NCBI GenBank assembly: GCA_008692225.1
Contig: VICG01000004.1
Coordinates: forward strand, 2,771,001-2,835,000
DNA from: Monilinia fructicola
Taxonomy: Eukaryota; Ascomycota; Leotiomycetes; Helotiales; Sclerotiniaceae
DNA length: 64,000 nt
Reading direction: 5' to 3'
In this document: positions 25,900 through 35,628 of the stretch, one piece after another
How positions within the stretch are numbered: the stretch's first letter is position 1
Layout of the letters: each line of letters begins with the position of its first letter
Notes under the pieces: model-generated
What the model was told of the DNA's origin: nothing
Databases searched by the model: none
The model's input: only the letters and a program-made list of their open reading frames with translations
Position numbers and translations under genes: made by a program

Positions 25900-26480
25900 G
25901 TCTATTAATAAAACGTTTATTAAAAGTTATTAATAGAGGTGCTCTTTAAGAGCTAAAATCATGAAAAAGAAGGTGCTTTTTGTCACGATCACATACTAGA
26001 GCGAATCAATAGAGGTCAGTTAACTAGAATAAGAAAAGCTAAGAAGGGAAAAGATCTCTAAGGGACCTAGAGATCTCTTATATGTACAGTATCGCTTAGC
26101 GTGATGAGATATCACGTGCTTAAGGCACGTGATATTCGTCACACTTTTTAAAAATCGAAGATATCGAATAAAAGAATATTTTTCAAAAGCCGAAAAAGTT
26201 AAAAAATATAAATACTCCTTAAAAGCTAAAAACTTTAAAAATAAAAATACTCTTTAAGCGTTATTAATAAAGATACTCTTTAAAAGTCAAAAACGTTAAA
26301 AAATACAAATACTCTTTAATTAAGAGTCGAAATTTCGAAAATAAGAATACTCTTCGAGACTTAAAAATATTAAAAATATAAATGTTTTTTTTCAAAACCA
26401 AAACTTTAGTAAAAGCTATTGATATCGAAAATAAGAATACTCTTTAAAAGTTATTAATAAAGATACTCTTTTAAAAACTA
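25900..26480. repeat. degenerate ~36-bp minisatellite, interrupted by a solo LTR
   Basis: Variants of a 26-37 bp unit ending in AATACTCTTT recur about eight times with heavy drift (for example 26197-26232 and 26281-26316). The family-1 LTR at 25981-26143 is inserted within it. No coding role is apparent. Confidence 0.6.
25981..26143 (+). mobile_element. solo-LTR-like element, family 1, copy 2 (163 bp)
   Basis: Starts TGTCACGATCAC, ends ATATTCGTCACA and is flanked by an exact 5-bp direct repeat CTTTT (25976-25980 and 26144-26148). Near the 3' end is an 11-bp perfect palindrome arm, ATATCACGTGC (26109-26119) and GCACGTGATAT (26125-26135), with a CACGTG core in each arm. A second short inverted pair (AGATCTC / GAGATCT) lies upstream. 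No internal coding region adjoins it. It is the best-preserved copy in the window. Confidence 0.85.
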
Positions 26481-26745
26481 AAAACGAAAGGAAATTAAAA
26501 AAGAAGCTAGAATTAGAAAAAAGTTATAGAAGAAGTTATTAGGATTAAGAAAAAATCATAAAAAAAGCTAAAAAGGAACCTAAAAAAAACTAAAAACAGC
26601 GAAAACCATCTATAAATATAATACCCTTAAAGATTTATTAAAAGCCGATATAAAATGCTTGTTAAAAGTTAGTATAGGATGTTTATTAAAAGCTATTTAT
26701 AATTATACCTTGATATTATATTAATACTTACTAAAAGCTAGATTA

Positions 26746-28058
26746 GCTGACTTCTCCCTCCTCCCTCCCATCTACCCCACTCCCCCTCTCCCCCTTGATC
26801 CTACCTTCAACAGCCTTTTCTCCCCCCTCTGCCCTCTCTCCCTCCCAACCTCTCAAAGCCTCTCTTTCATAAACGAAAACCTAAACTAAAACTAAAACCA
26901 TACTTAAAAATGAAAAATATAAAATAGACTGTATTATATTCGCAATCCCAATCCCAATTCCATCACCATAACCATCACCATCACCATCACCATAACCATA
27001 ACCATAACCATAACCAAAGCTATCATAGCTAGCTCTAGCTCTAACTCTAGCTCTAGCTCTCCAGCAACCTACCTGAACACCCACCCATCCATCCCCTATC
27101 TCCCCATCTTAATACAAGGAAGGATATACTTAATAAATAGCAGTATAGCGCGAGAAGGGGATGGAGGTACGTTCTATGCGAAGATATCAATATCAATATA
27201 CAAACCATAACCCGTCCACCCATTCACCCCCCTCCCATCATCCCTCTTACCCCCCCCCCTCCCCTTCGCCCTTTCACAACTGCTCCTCTTTTAAAGAACT
27301 TACTAATTCACCAACTCACCAATTCATTAACTCATCAACTTACCAACTCATCAATCTATCCATCTCCAAACCAAACAAACCCCAAACCCCAAACCCGAAC
27401 CTTCAAAACCATAAAAAATAATCACAAAGCGATGAGAATTAAAGCAGAGCCTAAAAGATAACAGGATAAAACAATACAATACAAACACAACACCATACAA
27501 ACACAACACAATACAAATAGAACACAAGAAAAGAAAAGAAAAGAAAAGAAAGAAACAACCAGCAAAATCTACAACAATCGAGTTACCAACGCTAGCGACC
27601 TACTATGTACCGAGCAATAGTGAATGGAATTTTCATTGTGATTTTCATTTCATGGTAGTGGATCTTGTATTCTCGCTGGAGGGTAGTACGAGCGATGTTA
27701 GCAGAGCCTAGCAGAGCCTAGCAGAGCAGCTAGCAGCAGAGCCTAGCAGAGCACGGCAGAGCACGGCAGAGCACGGCAGAGCAAAGCAAGCAAGCAAGCA
27801 AGCAAGCACGCAAGCAAGCAAACAGGCAAAGTACTAATGTTCCAAAGGTAAAACGAGGTCCACCATGTAGCGCAGTGCCACTGTATGTATAAGAGATAGA
27901 TAGATATGCCAGTCAATCCATGGAACCGTCAACGCCAATCCCACCATCCAAGCACCCACGCACCCATCCAGCCACGCACCCAGCCAAAAGTAAAAAGCAA
28001 ACGCAAGCAACAAATCGGCCATCAAATGACCTCGCACACGTTATGAAAGGCCCAAAAC
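26746..28058. other. 3' flank of NC2 alpha with simple repeats
   Basis: Starts at the AT-block edge with about 110 bp that are almost pure C/T. It then carries tandem tracts: CATCAC/CATAAC at 26957-27015, CTAGCT at 27030-27060, a CA-rich tract at 27465-27530, AAGAAA at 27529-27548, a GCAGAGCCTA/GCACG tract at 27700-27783 and (GCAA)n at 27784-27830. G is scarce on the + strand to about 27420. No convincing gene. Confidence 0.6.
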
Positions 28059-29876
28059 TCAAGCCGCTTCCTCGACCTTCTTCTTTCGACCGCCCTTGCC
28101 CTTGCCCCTCCCCTTCTTCTTCGTCTCCGCACCCATATTCTCCTCGACCTCGACATCACTCTCACTGCCCTCCTCCTTCTTCGCCGCCGCAACCTTCCGC
28201 TTCTTTCCCCCGGCCCCACTCCCCTCCCCCCCATCCTTCTCGTCCTTGGAAACCGGGACCGCCTCCTGAACCTTCCCCACAATCTCGCTCAAGAAATCAA
28301 ACTGTTTCATCGCCCTCCACCACCCTCTTCAAGCACCCCGCCGTGACCCTCTTCCCGCCCTTCTCCCGCGCCACCCGCGCGGCCCCCTGCACCAGACTGA
28401 TCATGAATAATTCCAAGGCCTTGCTCACGGCGACTGGTGTCACCTGCGCGACCTTGCCGACTTCCTCGTCGGCTTGCATGATGCGTTTGATGCGCGCGAC
28501 GGGAAATTTGGTGCGAATCTCGATGTTATCCGGATTTGGGTTTTTGGGGGGAGGACCCGAGGGGATGAGGGGTTGGGGGACGAGCGCATAGTTCGACATT
28601 GTTTGGTTGTATTGGGGGTTGGAGTCGAAGGTGTTGGGTTGGGGTTTGACGCGTGGTTGGCGGGGTTGTCGCGTGGACATAATAATGGGGTTTGGGATGT
28701 GTTTATTATGAGCAGGTAGATGATGAGGTTGTTGTGGTTGTGGTTGTGGTTGTGGTTGTGGTTGTGGTTGTGGTTGTGGTTGTGGTTGATATTGTGGTTG
28801 ATCGTATCGTTGATCGGATTGTTGATATTGTTGTTGATCGTATCGTTGATGGTATGGTGGATTATTCAAGTTATTGGAAGATGACTGGTATACGAGGTTA
28901 TCGTTAGGAATCGATGGAAAAGGTGATGGTGGCATGCGATCAAATGAAGTGTTGATTCTTTCACTTCCGCCGCAAGGAACTGTGGGTGATGAGTTTTGAT
29001 ATTGAGAAGAAATGATCCCGGTACCGGTGGGTGAATTGTGGTTAGAACTATAAACAGAATCTGATTTGACGATCTGAGAGGGGTAATTGAATTGTGGGGC
29101 AGGCGTAGATGAACAAGCAGTAGAACGACTAGTAGTCGTAGGGTGAATGGTAGTTGGAGTGATGGTGGGAGGAGTGATGGGAGTGGTGGGAGTGGGAGTG
29201 GTGGGAGTGGGAGTGGGAGTGGTGCGAGTGGGAAGAGGACTAGGAGTTGGGATCGTAGATGGGGTGGTGGTAGTATTATTAGTCGTAGGATTAGTCGGAG
29301 GATTGATAAGCTTATCGTTACCAAATGAATGATTAGGAGGTAACGATGGAATTGGTGGCATATGATGTTGACGTTGACGTTGATGTTGACGTTGATGTTG
29401 ACGTTGACGTTGACGTTGACGTTGATGTTGATTTGAATTGTCAATACCACTTTGATCAATACCAATACCAATGACAGTACCGGTTCCAGTTCCAGGTCCA
29501 GGTCTAGTTCTACTTATACCAAATTCTTCAAATTCATTCCAATATCCACTTCTTCCTCTTCTTCCGCTTCCACGCTTCCACTTCCACTTCCACTTCCACT
29601 TCCACTTCCTTGATTGAATATTTGTTGATTATTTTGATAATTTGAATCAAGTTGAGTTGGTAATTGTCTTGGTGGGGCGGATCCTTTTTCAATCTCAGTC
29701 TCAAGTCTTACCGGTGATCTGGGTGCACATGATGAGGTTGATATTGGTTGATATTGATTTTGGTTGTGATTTTGAGTGTATCTCGGATTGTGAATGTGAT
29801 GATAATTTTTATTCGTATCAGGTGCTAATAAAAAACTGCTTAAATCGGGTGATTGAGGAGCATAAGTTGAATCCAT
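28059..29876 (-). CDS. BUR6: NC2 alpha / Bur6-like histone-fold transcription corepressor with a long low-complexity N-terminus, frame-shifted as read
   Basis: NC2 alpha pairs with NC2 beta (Dr1) on TBP-DNA and represses or tunes pre-initiation complex assembly; nuclear. The start [12 protein letters not shown] at 29876 leads into about 450 residues of N/Q/P/S-rich sequence. This includes a Gly-Ser run, an acidic stretch, a Gln-Arg/His repeat (about residues 147-170), a Thr/Pro repeat and a Gln-Pro repeat (about 360-381). The histone fold follows at about 452-540 ([41 protein letters not shown]). The tail is acidic and basic, with [12 protein letters not shown]. Two frame breaks: one extra base in the T-run 28305-28307 (VEGDE to QFDFL), and one missing base near 29540-29560 (EEEVDIG to WNEFEEFG). 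Corrected length is 605 aa, against about 140 in yeast Bur6. The symbol is by family, not by orthology test. Confidence 0.85.
28732..28795 (-). repeat. in-frame (GGTTGT)n repeat coding Gln-Pro in NC2 alpha
   Basis: About ten hexamers, read on the minus strand as alternating Gln and Pro. A related GACGTT/GATGTT hexamer array at 29366-29434 codes Gln-Arg and Gln-His. The hexamer length preserves frame when copy number changes. Confidence 0.9.
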
Positions 29877-30878
29877 TTTCTTTTCCTCTTTTCCTCTTTC
29901 TCTCTTTTTTATATTATCGTTTGATAAAAATAAATCAATTTTTGACGTTAATATATTTTTCGGTTTAAGTAGCTCGGTGGGTTGATTGATTGATGGTTAT
30001 GCCAGGTTGGATTTGATAGTAATTCCGCACCTAATTCGCCTACTTCAAGTTAGATCATCCGAATCATGTAAACCTGGTTGACTGTGAATTATAAGATTCG
30101 ACGAATGGAAATCTCATTTGGGGTTGATTGATTAGTCGGGTGTGGTTGATTGATTCTCTCTCTTGTAAATTTCCATCAAAGAATCAGTTCGTCTGCTGGT
30201 TTTGATTTGACGTGGTACAGTGGTGTAAAAGATATCCAGGGACAGGTCCAGTCAGTCTTTGGTATGTGGTAAGTAGCTGTCCATGGGTACCAATAATCAT
30301 ACTACCTAGACTCTAGTACCTACCATACTACACTACATCCTATCCATCATACAGTAGTACTAGTTCTATACGACCATACAAGTTGATACAGCCATATGAC
30401 CGTACTAGAAATGGCTGTATAAAGATAACTAGAGACTAGAGATACCTCGTATGGTTTTGGTTCAATCCAAGTCGCTAATAACCAAATGCTTTTGAATATT
30501 CTTCCAATTAATAAATATGTACCAACCTTATATGTATATATAAACATACATATAAGATATATATGTCATACGTCCTCTCTAGTAAAGAGATGGCAAAATT
30601 GATGATGATTTATTGAATCTTCTCTTTGTTCACCCGACTCTTTCTTTACTCCTACTCCTCGGTTATTGTTATCGAGCCTTCTTCTTCATCTAGTGTCGGG
30701 TCTCGTTTATCGTAAGGCGGTGGATGAAAGAAGAAAGGCGGGATTGTATTGTCTAGTATAGACTATATAGTAGAGGTGGGATATAAGGACGGCTAATTAA
30801 TAAAAAATAGCTCGAAAGAGAAATAAGGAGAGTTTATAAGAGATTGGATTTGATTGGTTTAGATGGTATAGCGAAAGC
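29877..30878. other. upstream region of NC2 alpha
   Basis: Promoter-side DNA of the NC2 alpha gene, beginning with a C/T-rich tract (29878-29910) next to the start codon and continuing with ordinary sequence. There are no convincing ORFs. The short ORF at 30347-30547 has no resemblance to known families. Confidence 0.4.
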
Positions 30879-31282
<404 letters not shown>

Positions 31283-31328
31283 CGAAAAAGGTTTAAGAGA
31301 TAAGGTATAATAGACTAGGATATGAATT

Positions 31329-31577
31329 CTTAGTGTTGTTTTAGGTCTACGTCGAAATAAAAATTTATAAAACAATATATCTTTTAAATTCTATTTTATA
31401 TATTATAAAACTTTATATTTAAAAATTTAAATATAAAAAACGTATATTTTTATATTTAATAATACTATAAAGCATTATTTATAGTTTTAATAATTTCGTT
31501 AATTTATTATAATTTTTTAAAATAAATTCCATTTTCAGTTAGTTTTTATCCCGGCATAGACCCAAAACAACACCAAG
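31329..31577. mobile_element. MITE, family B, copy 1 (249 bp)
   Basis: Terminal inverted repeats of about 34 bp. The right end reads (reverse complement) CTTGGTGTTGTTTTGGGTCT, and the left end has the same sequence with G-to-A and C-to-T changes (CTTAGTGTTGTTTTAGGTCT). The right flank is TA; the left dinucleotide has diverged. The interior is AT-rich and non-coding. Same family as 33176-33428. TA flanking suggests a Tc1/mariner/pogo-type transposase in trans. Confidence 0.75.
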
Positions 31578-32486
31578 TAGGGTTCAAGGTTTCATACCAA
31601 AGCTAAGCCTCCTTGCGGCAGAAAAAGTGTATGGGAAGCGCCCTTGATTTCTTGACAACATTCATGTTCAATCTCAATCTCACCCCAACTACAATATGGA
31701 TATCATTTTGAATGCCTTCAAAATGTCTGTCAGCCTCTTCATATTTATGGATATCTATATCTAGATATCTCTTCTTGAGAGATGTGTGTTCTCATGTTAC
31801 CTCTGACTCAATGGTCAGAGGTATGTATCTCAGTCATACCATATTCCAAATCTCAGTCACACCATATTCCATATCTTGGTAACTTCCGGGATCGAATCTT
31901 GCGCAAGACGCGTCGACCTGTGGCTCAACGAGAGTTAGTAAGTATATGAAGACAATCGATATCTTGAAAACAACCAGTATCATGGAAAGAGACCAATAGT
32001 ATTAGCAAAACTACCAGTATTATGGAAACACTCAGCATCATAAAACCCAACATCACCACGACACCTCCCCATTCAAAGAGCTCTTGTCTCCCAGACAGAC
32101 ACACAGACAGACAGACAGGCAGACAGACCAATCTATCCTCTCGAATCCACGAATCTCCGAAGAACGACTCATCACTCTCCGAAAGCCCTTTTCCTTAACT
32201 CTCATCAACAGATAGATAATCCATACACCACATACCTCTTCACGCTCCAGCTGCGGTGCCCGTCGCCCAACCCTCAACGAAACTCATAGTCTTCTCGCAC
32301 CTGCGGATATTGAGTGATGATAAACAAGAGCTTACCGGAGACCACACCCGGGTCACAACCCGGCTGGCTATTTTATATGGTGAGCTTGTGGTTTTGACGT
32401 GAGCGTTGTGGTTGCATGATGGAATAACTTGATCTAATCTGACAATATCCGCGGGCCATTTTGAGATTCGCGGATGCTGTGTTTGG

Positions 32487-32527
<41 letters not shown>

Positions 32528-33157
32528 GAGGTGGGTGTGTAGGTAGAGATGGAGCTGGAGATGGTGATGGTGATTATGATTATGATTATGATGCTGGTAG
32601 GATGGCGATGTGCGTCAGAAGTTGCTTTTACGGAGCATAATACTAGTATCGTGTGAGCTATTCACGGTACTTGTAGTGTAAGCCAAGTCATCCATCCATC
32701 CGATCAGTCTTAATCATTACAACACAGTAACCAGCCTTCCATTCCAGCCTTATCAAGACCACTCATGATCGTACCAATCAATCAATCAATCATCCTCTCC
32801 TCTCTCATTACCATTTTTACGATATTTCTCCCCCATCATCACTATCACCACCACCATCCCCCTCCCCCTCATCAACTCAAACCCCCCTCGTCGCATCTCC
32901 ATGCAAACAACCCAACCCAACCTCAAGCGTCAATAAGTCAACAAGTCAACACATAAATAGCCACAACCCTTAATGATAATAATGATGATGACGAAAATAA
33001 TCGATCGCTGCACCTCATCCAGCCCTATATCCTTCCTCCACGCTTCATCCTCCTTGTTGCCATCTGGCAGATTGTGAGATTAATTATCTTATCTTATTGA
33101 TTATCTTACTAACTGCATATACAAGTATTCAGATAAACCTAGACATTTCCATATCCA
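31578..33157. other. intergenic DNA with simple repeats
   Basis: No gene recognised. It contains a CAGA tetranucleotide tract (32094-32128), a (GT)n run of about 40 bp (32486-32527) and a GAT/TTATGA tract (32555-32590). The C/A-rich + strand from 32760 to 32960 generates spurious His/Pro ORFs. Confidence 0.5.
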
Positions 33158-33175
33158 AGTCGTCTACTCTAATTA

Positions 33176-33428
33176 CTTGGTATTGTTTTAGGTCCATGCC
33201 GGAATAAAAATGAACTGAAAATAGAATTTATTTTAAAAAATTATAATAAATCAACAAATCTATTGAAAATTATAAACAATACTTTGTAATATTATTAAAT
33301 TAAAAAATAAACGTTTAATATATTTAAATTCTTGAAAATAAAAGTTTTGTAATATATATAAAAAAGAATTTAGAAGATATACTATATTGTAGATTTTTAC
33401 TCTAGTATAAACTCAAAACAACACCAAG
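33176..33428. mobile_element. MITE, family B, copy 2 (253 bp), nested
   Basis: Bounded by TA on both sides. Left terminus CTTGGTATTGTTTTAGGTCC and right terminus (reverse complement) CTTGGTGTTGTTTTGAGTTT, with an AT-rich non-coding interior. It is inserted in the left terminal repeat of the family-C element. Confidence 0.8.
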
Positions 33429-34021
33429 TACTTCTCCCCCTCTCTCACCCCCCCTTATTTTAGCCAGTATTTCACACTAAAAACGGCCATTTTAATATAT
33501 TAATAATTTTACGAAAAATAGATATATATATCTTTAAGATTCTAGATGAGGATTGTTTGTATAGTTAGTAATAGATTTTAACAATTTTGAATTTTTTACG
33601 ATTTTTTTATAAAGAGTAGTAGTATAAAATTTTAGATTTTAGATTTTGGATTTTAGATTTTGGATTTTGGATTTTGGATTCGTATAGAAATCATAATATA
33701 AAATTAAAATTTTAGAAAAAATAATTATTACTTTATAATAAAGATAGTTGAAAAAGTATCGAAAAATTTTTATAAGATCTATCAATCAATATATAATAAT
33801 TAATAATTAATAATTAATATACAAATTAAAATTATAAGTTTTTTCTTATAAATTTTTACTAGGAAAATTAAAAATACTATATTAAGAATCAATTACAAAT
33901 AATAATATATTATTAAAATAATCTTTTTAATAAAAATTAAATCTAGAATTTTAAAAACGTTTATAGATTATTTTCTATTATTTTTATTAAATTAATATAA
34001 GGTTTTCTAAAAGTTTTAATT

Positions 34022-34296
34022 TGTTACGCAAAAGTGATCATATGATCCTACCATATCATTGGTGGGGAATAGACCGAAGGTCTATTTCAATCCCCCAACA
34101 TCGATCTTGGATACATGGAGTACTCCGTGCTCCTCGATTGAAGGTTATACACTGCTTTTTTAGTTATATATACTCCTTCTACTACTCCGTAGTAAAAGCA
34201 GAATCAATAGCCTACTTATATATACCATATTCTATATTTATGCTTGCTCTTATTGGTGATCCTCGTATGCTCTCGTATGACTCGTCCTCCGTGATA
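34022..34296 (+). mobile_element. solo-LTR-like element, family 2, copy 2 (275 bp), nested
   Basis: Starts TGTTACGC, ends CCGTGATA and is flanked by an exact 5-bp duplication TAATT (34017-34021 and 34297-34301). It contains the perfect hairpin AATAGACC-GAA-GGTCTATT (34068-34086); copy 1 has the same stem with the loop reading TTC. It is less mutated than copy 1. It sits inside the family-C element. Confidence 0.82.
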
Positions 34297-34543
34297 TAAT
34301 TTTATATAAGATTTATATATAAGTTAAAAACTAGAACTTTAATTTTTTATAATCTTTTATTACTTTTTATAAAAAAATCGTAGAAATTTACAACTTGTAA
34401 AATCTTTTAATTCATATATATATCAAATCATTCATTGAATTTTTAATCGATTATATTGATTATTCATTAAGTTATTAGTACATTAAAATGATTGTTTTTA
34501 ATGTGAAATGCTAGCTAAATGGCGAGAAGTAGGGCAGGCGACT

Positions 34544-35088
34544 AATCATTAATTAGAATATTCTCATCCATACTCTCTCGATATAAAATCAACCACCGCT
34601 TTCAAGAGCTCACTCCTCTTTCGTTGTAGACACAGGCAGACGTAAAGTGCCCTCTGCGACAACGAAAATAAAACAAACCATATCAAAATCGCATCATATA
34701 TGAATAGCATAGAGCTTTCATCACCCGGGACCGCTAATCCCCTATATCCATACTTGCAGCTTAATCAACAACATATGAGCAAAGGAAGCAAACCAAATGT
34801 TGTCGGATAAAGATCCGACGTGACGGATTACATAATAAAAAAGTCATGTGCTCTTATCTTTCTGTTGCATATCTGTACATTCGCATTTCTATGCGCTTTT
34901 CAAACCCATGTCTCTCTCTCACGACCAGGTCCAGGCTTACATGAAAGAGCCAACCCAATTGTTGGTGACATACTAGTACCTACACAAACCCCCAAAAAAC
35001 TTCATGCAATACCACTCACCAAACAACCACTTTCTCCTTCATCTCAACACACACCCAAGACAAATAATCCCCAACCTCTTTCCTCATC
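34544..35088. promoter_or_regulatory. upstream region of the small gene at 35089
   Basis: Returns to ordinary GC after the transposon cluster. It contains C/A-rich sequence (34970-35085) immediately before the start codon, a typical look for a fungal 5' UTR. No specific motif was identified. Confidence 0.4.
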
Positions 35089-35628
35089 ATGGCGAATTCT
35101 CAAATCCCCAACCTCAACTTCGGTAAACCGATAATATTCTTCGATTCCAACCCCGAAATGCAAGAATCCTTCATCGGATCCTACTGGACCACCCTCAAAG
35201 AGACGCTCAAGACATCCTGGACGGGCGAGGTTCGCAAATTCCACAACCCAGGAACGCTGCGCATAATATTTTGGACGGCCGAGGGCAAGGAGTGTATTAA
35301 GGATTACGAACTGCACGAATATAAAGTCGTGCGGGAGGCGTGGGAATCGTTGTTCAACCTGCCCGATGTCAAACGAGCCATTGTGATGGGGTACAGCGGA
35401 CAGAATCCGTATATCAAGGATTTTGGGGAGAAGAATCCTTGGGAGGATAAGATTGAGAGGGAGAGGAGGAGGAAGAAGGAGAGTGTGCAGAGGCAGGGTG
35501 AGAGCAAGGAGGGGAGAACGGGGAAGGTAATTGATATCAAGTCGGTTATTGATCGGACGGAGGAGGAAGAGGTGAAGAAGATCGCGGAAGCGAGTGGGAA
35601 GGTGGCGGTCAAGTTTGAAGAGGTTTAA
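35089..35628 (+). CDS. uncharacterised 179-aa protein
   Basis: Single open exon from ATG 35089 (context CATCATGG) to TAA. The first ~115 residues look globular, with many aromatics (SYWTTLKETLKTSWTGEV, LRIIFWTAEGKECIKDYELH, EAWESLFNLPDVKRAIVMGY). The rest is highly charged (ERERRRKKE) and probably helical. There is no signal peptide, membrane segment or motif that I recognise. Codon composition is GC-rich and even, no frame correction is needed, and the start follows a C/A-rich leader, so I take it as a real gene. Function unknown. Confidence 0.72.
   Translation: MANSQIPNLNFGKPIIFFDSNPEMQESFIGSYWTTLKETLKTSWTGEVRKFHNPGTLRIIFWTAEGKECIKDYELHEYKVVREAWESLFNLPDVKRAIVMGYSGQNPYIKDFGEKNPWEDKIERERRRKKESVQRQGESKEGRTGKVIDIKSVIDRTEEEEVKKIAEASGKVAVKFEEV

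Larger units (their letters stand above)
21790..26745. repeat. 5-kb AT-rich, RIP-like block
   Basis: Sharp drop to extremely AT-rich, TpA-dense sequence with no ORF of interest, ending abruptly at a C/T-rich tract at 26746. GC-richer patches inside correspond to delimited elements: LTR-like copies at 23524-23706, 24230-24501 and 25981-26143, and the inverted-repeat element at 24669-25478. The rest appears to be older transposon debris mutated C-to-T on both strands. Confidence 0.8.
33158..34543. mobile_element. inverted-repeat element, family C, copy 2, carrying two nested insertions
   Basis: Left end AGTCGTCTACTCTA at 33158; right end (reverse complement) AGTCGCCTGCCCTACTTCTC at 34543. Inside the left terminus lies the family-B MITE (33176-33428), bounded by TA. 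Past it the terminus resumes (CTTCTC... TTAGCCAGTATTTCACACTA) and mirrors the right one (TTTAGCTAGCATTTCACATTA). The family-2 LTR-like element (34022-34296) is a second insertion. Removing both leaves about 0.85 kb, matching copy 1 at 24669-25478. The interior has a TTTTGGA/TTTTAGA tandem tract at 33625-33680. No transposase ORF. Confidence 0.75.

Noticed and set aside
23524..26143. Two family-1 copies in the same orientation 2.3 kb apart, as the LTR pair of one retrotransposon
   Set aside because: The right copy has its own exact 5-bp target duplication, so it is an independent insertion; another solo element lies between them.
28866..29471. 201-residue Leu/Val/Asn-rich minus ORF overlapping NC2 alpha
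   Set aside because: A shadow frame of the NC2 alpha hexamer repeats; the other frame leads into the histone fold.
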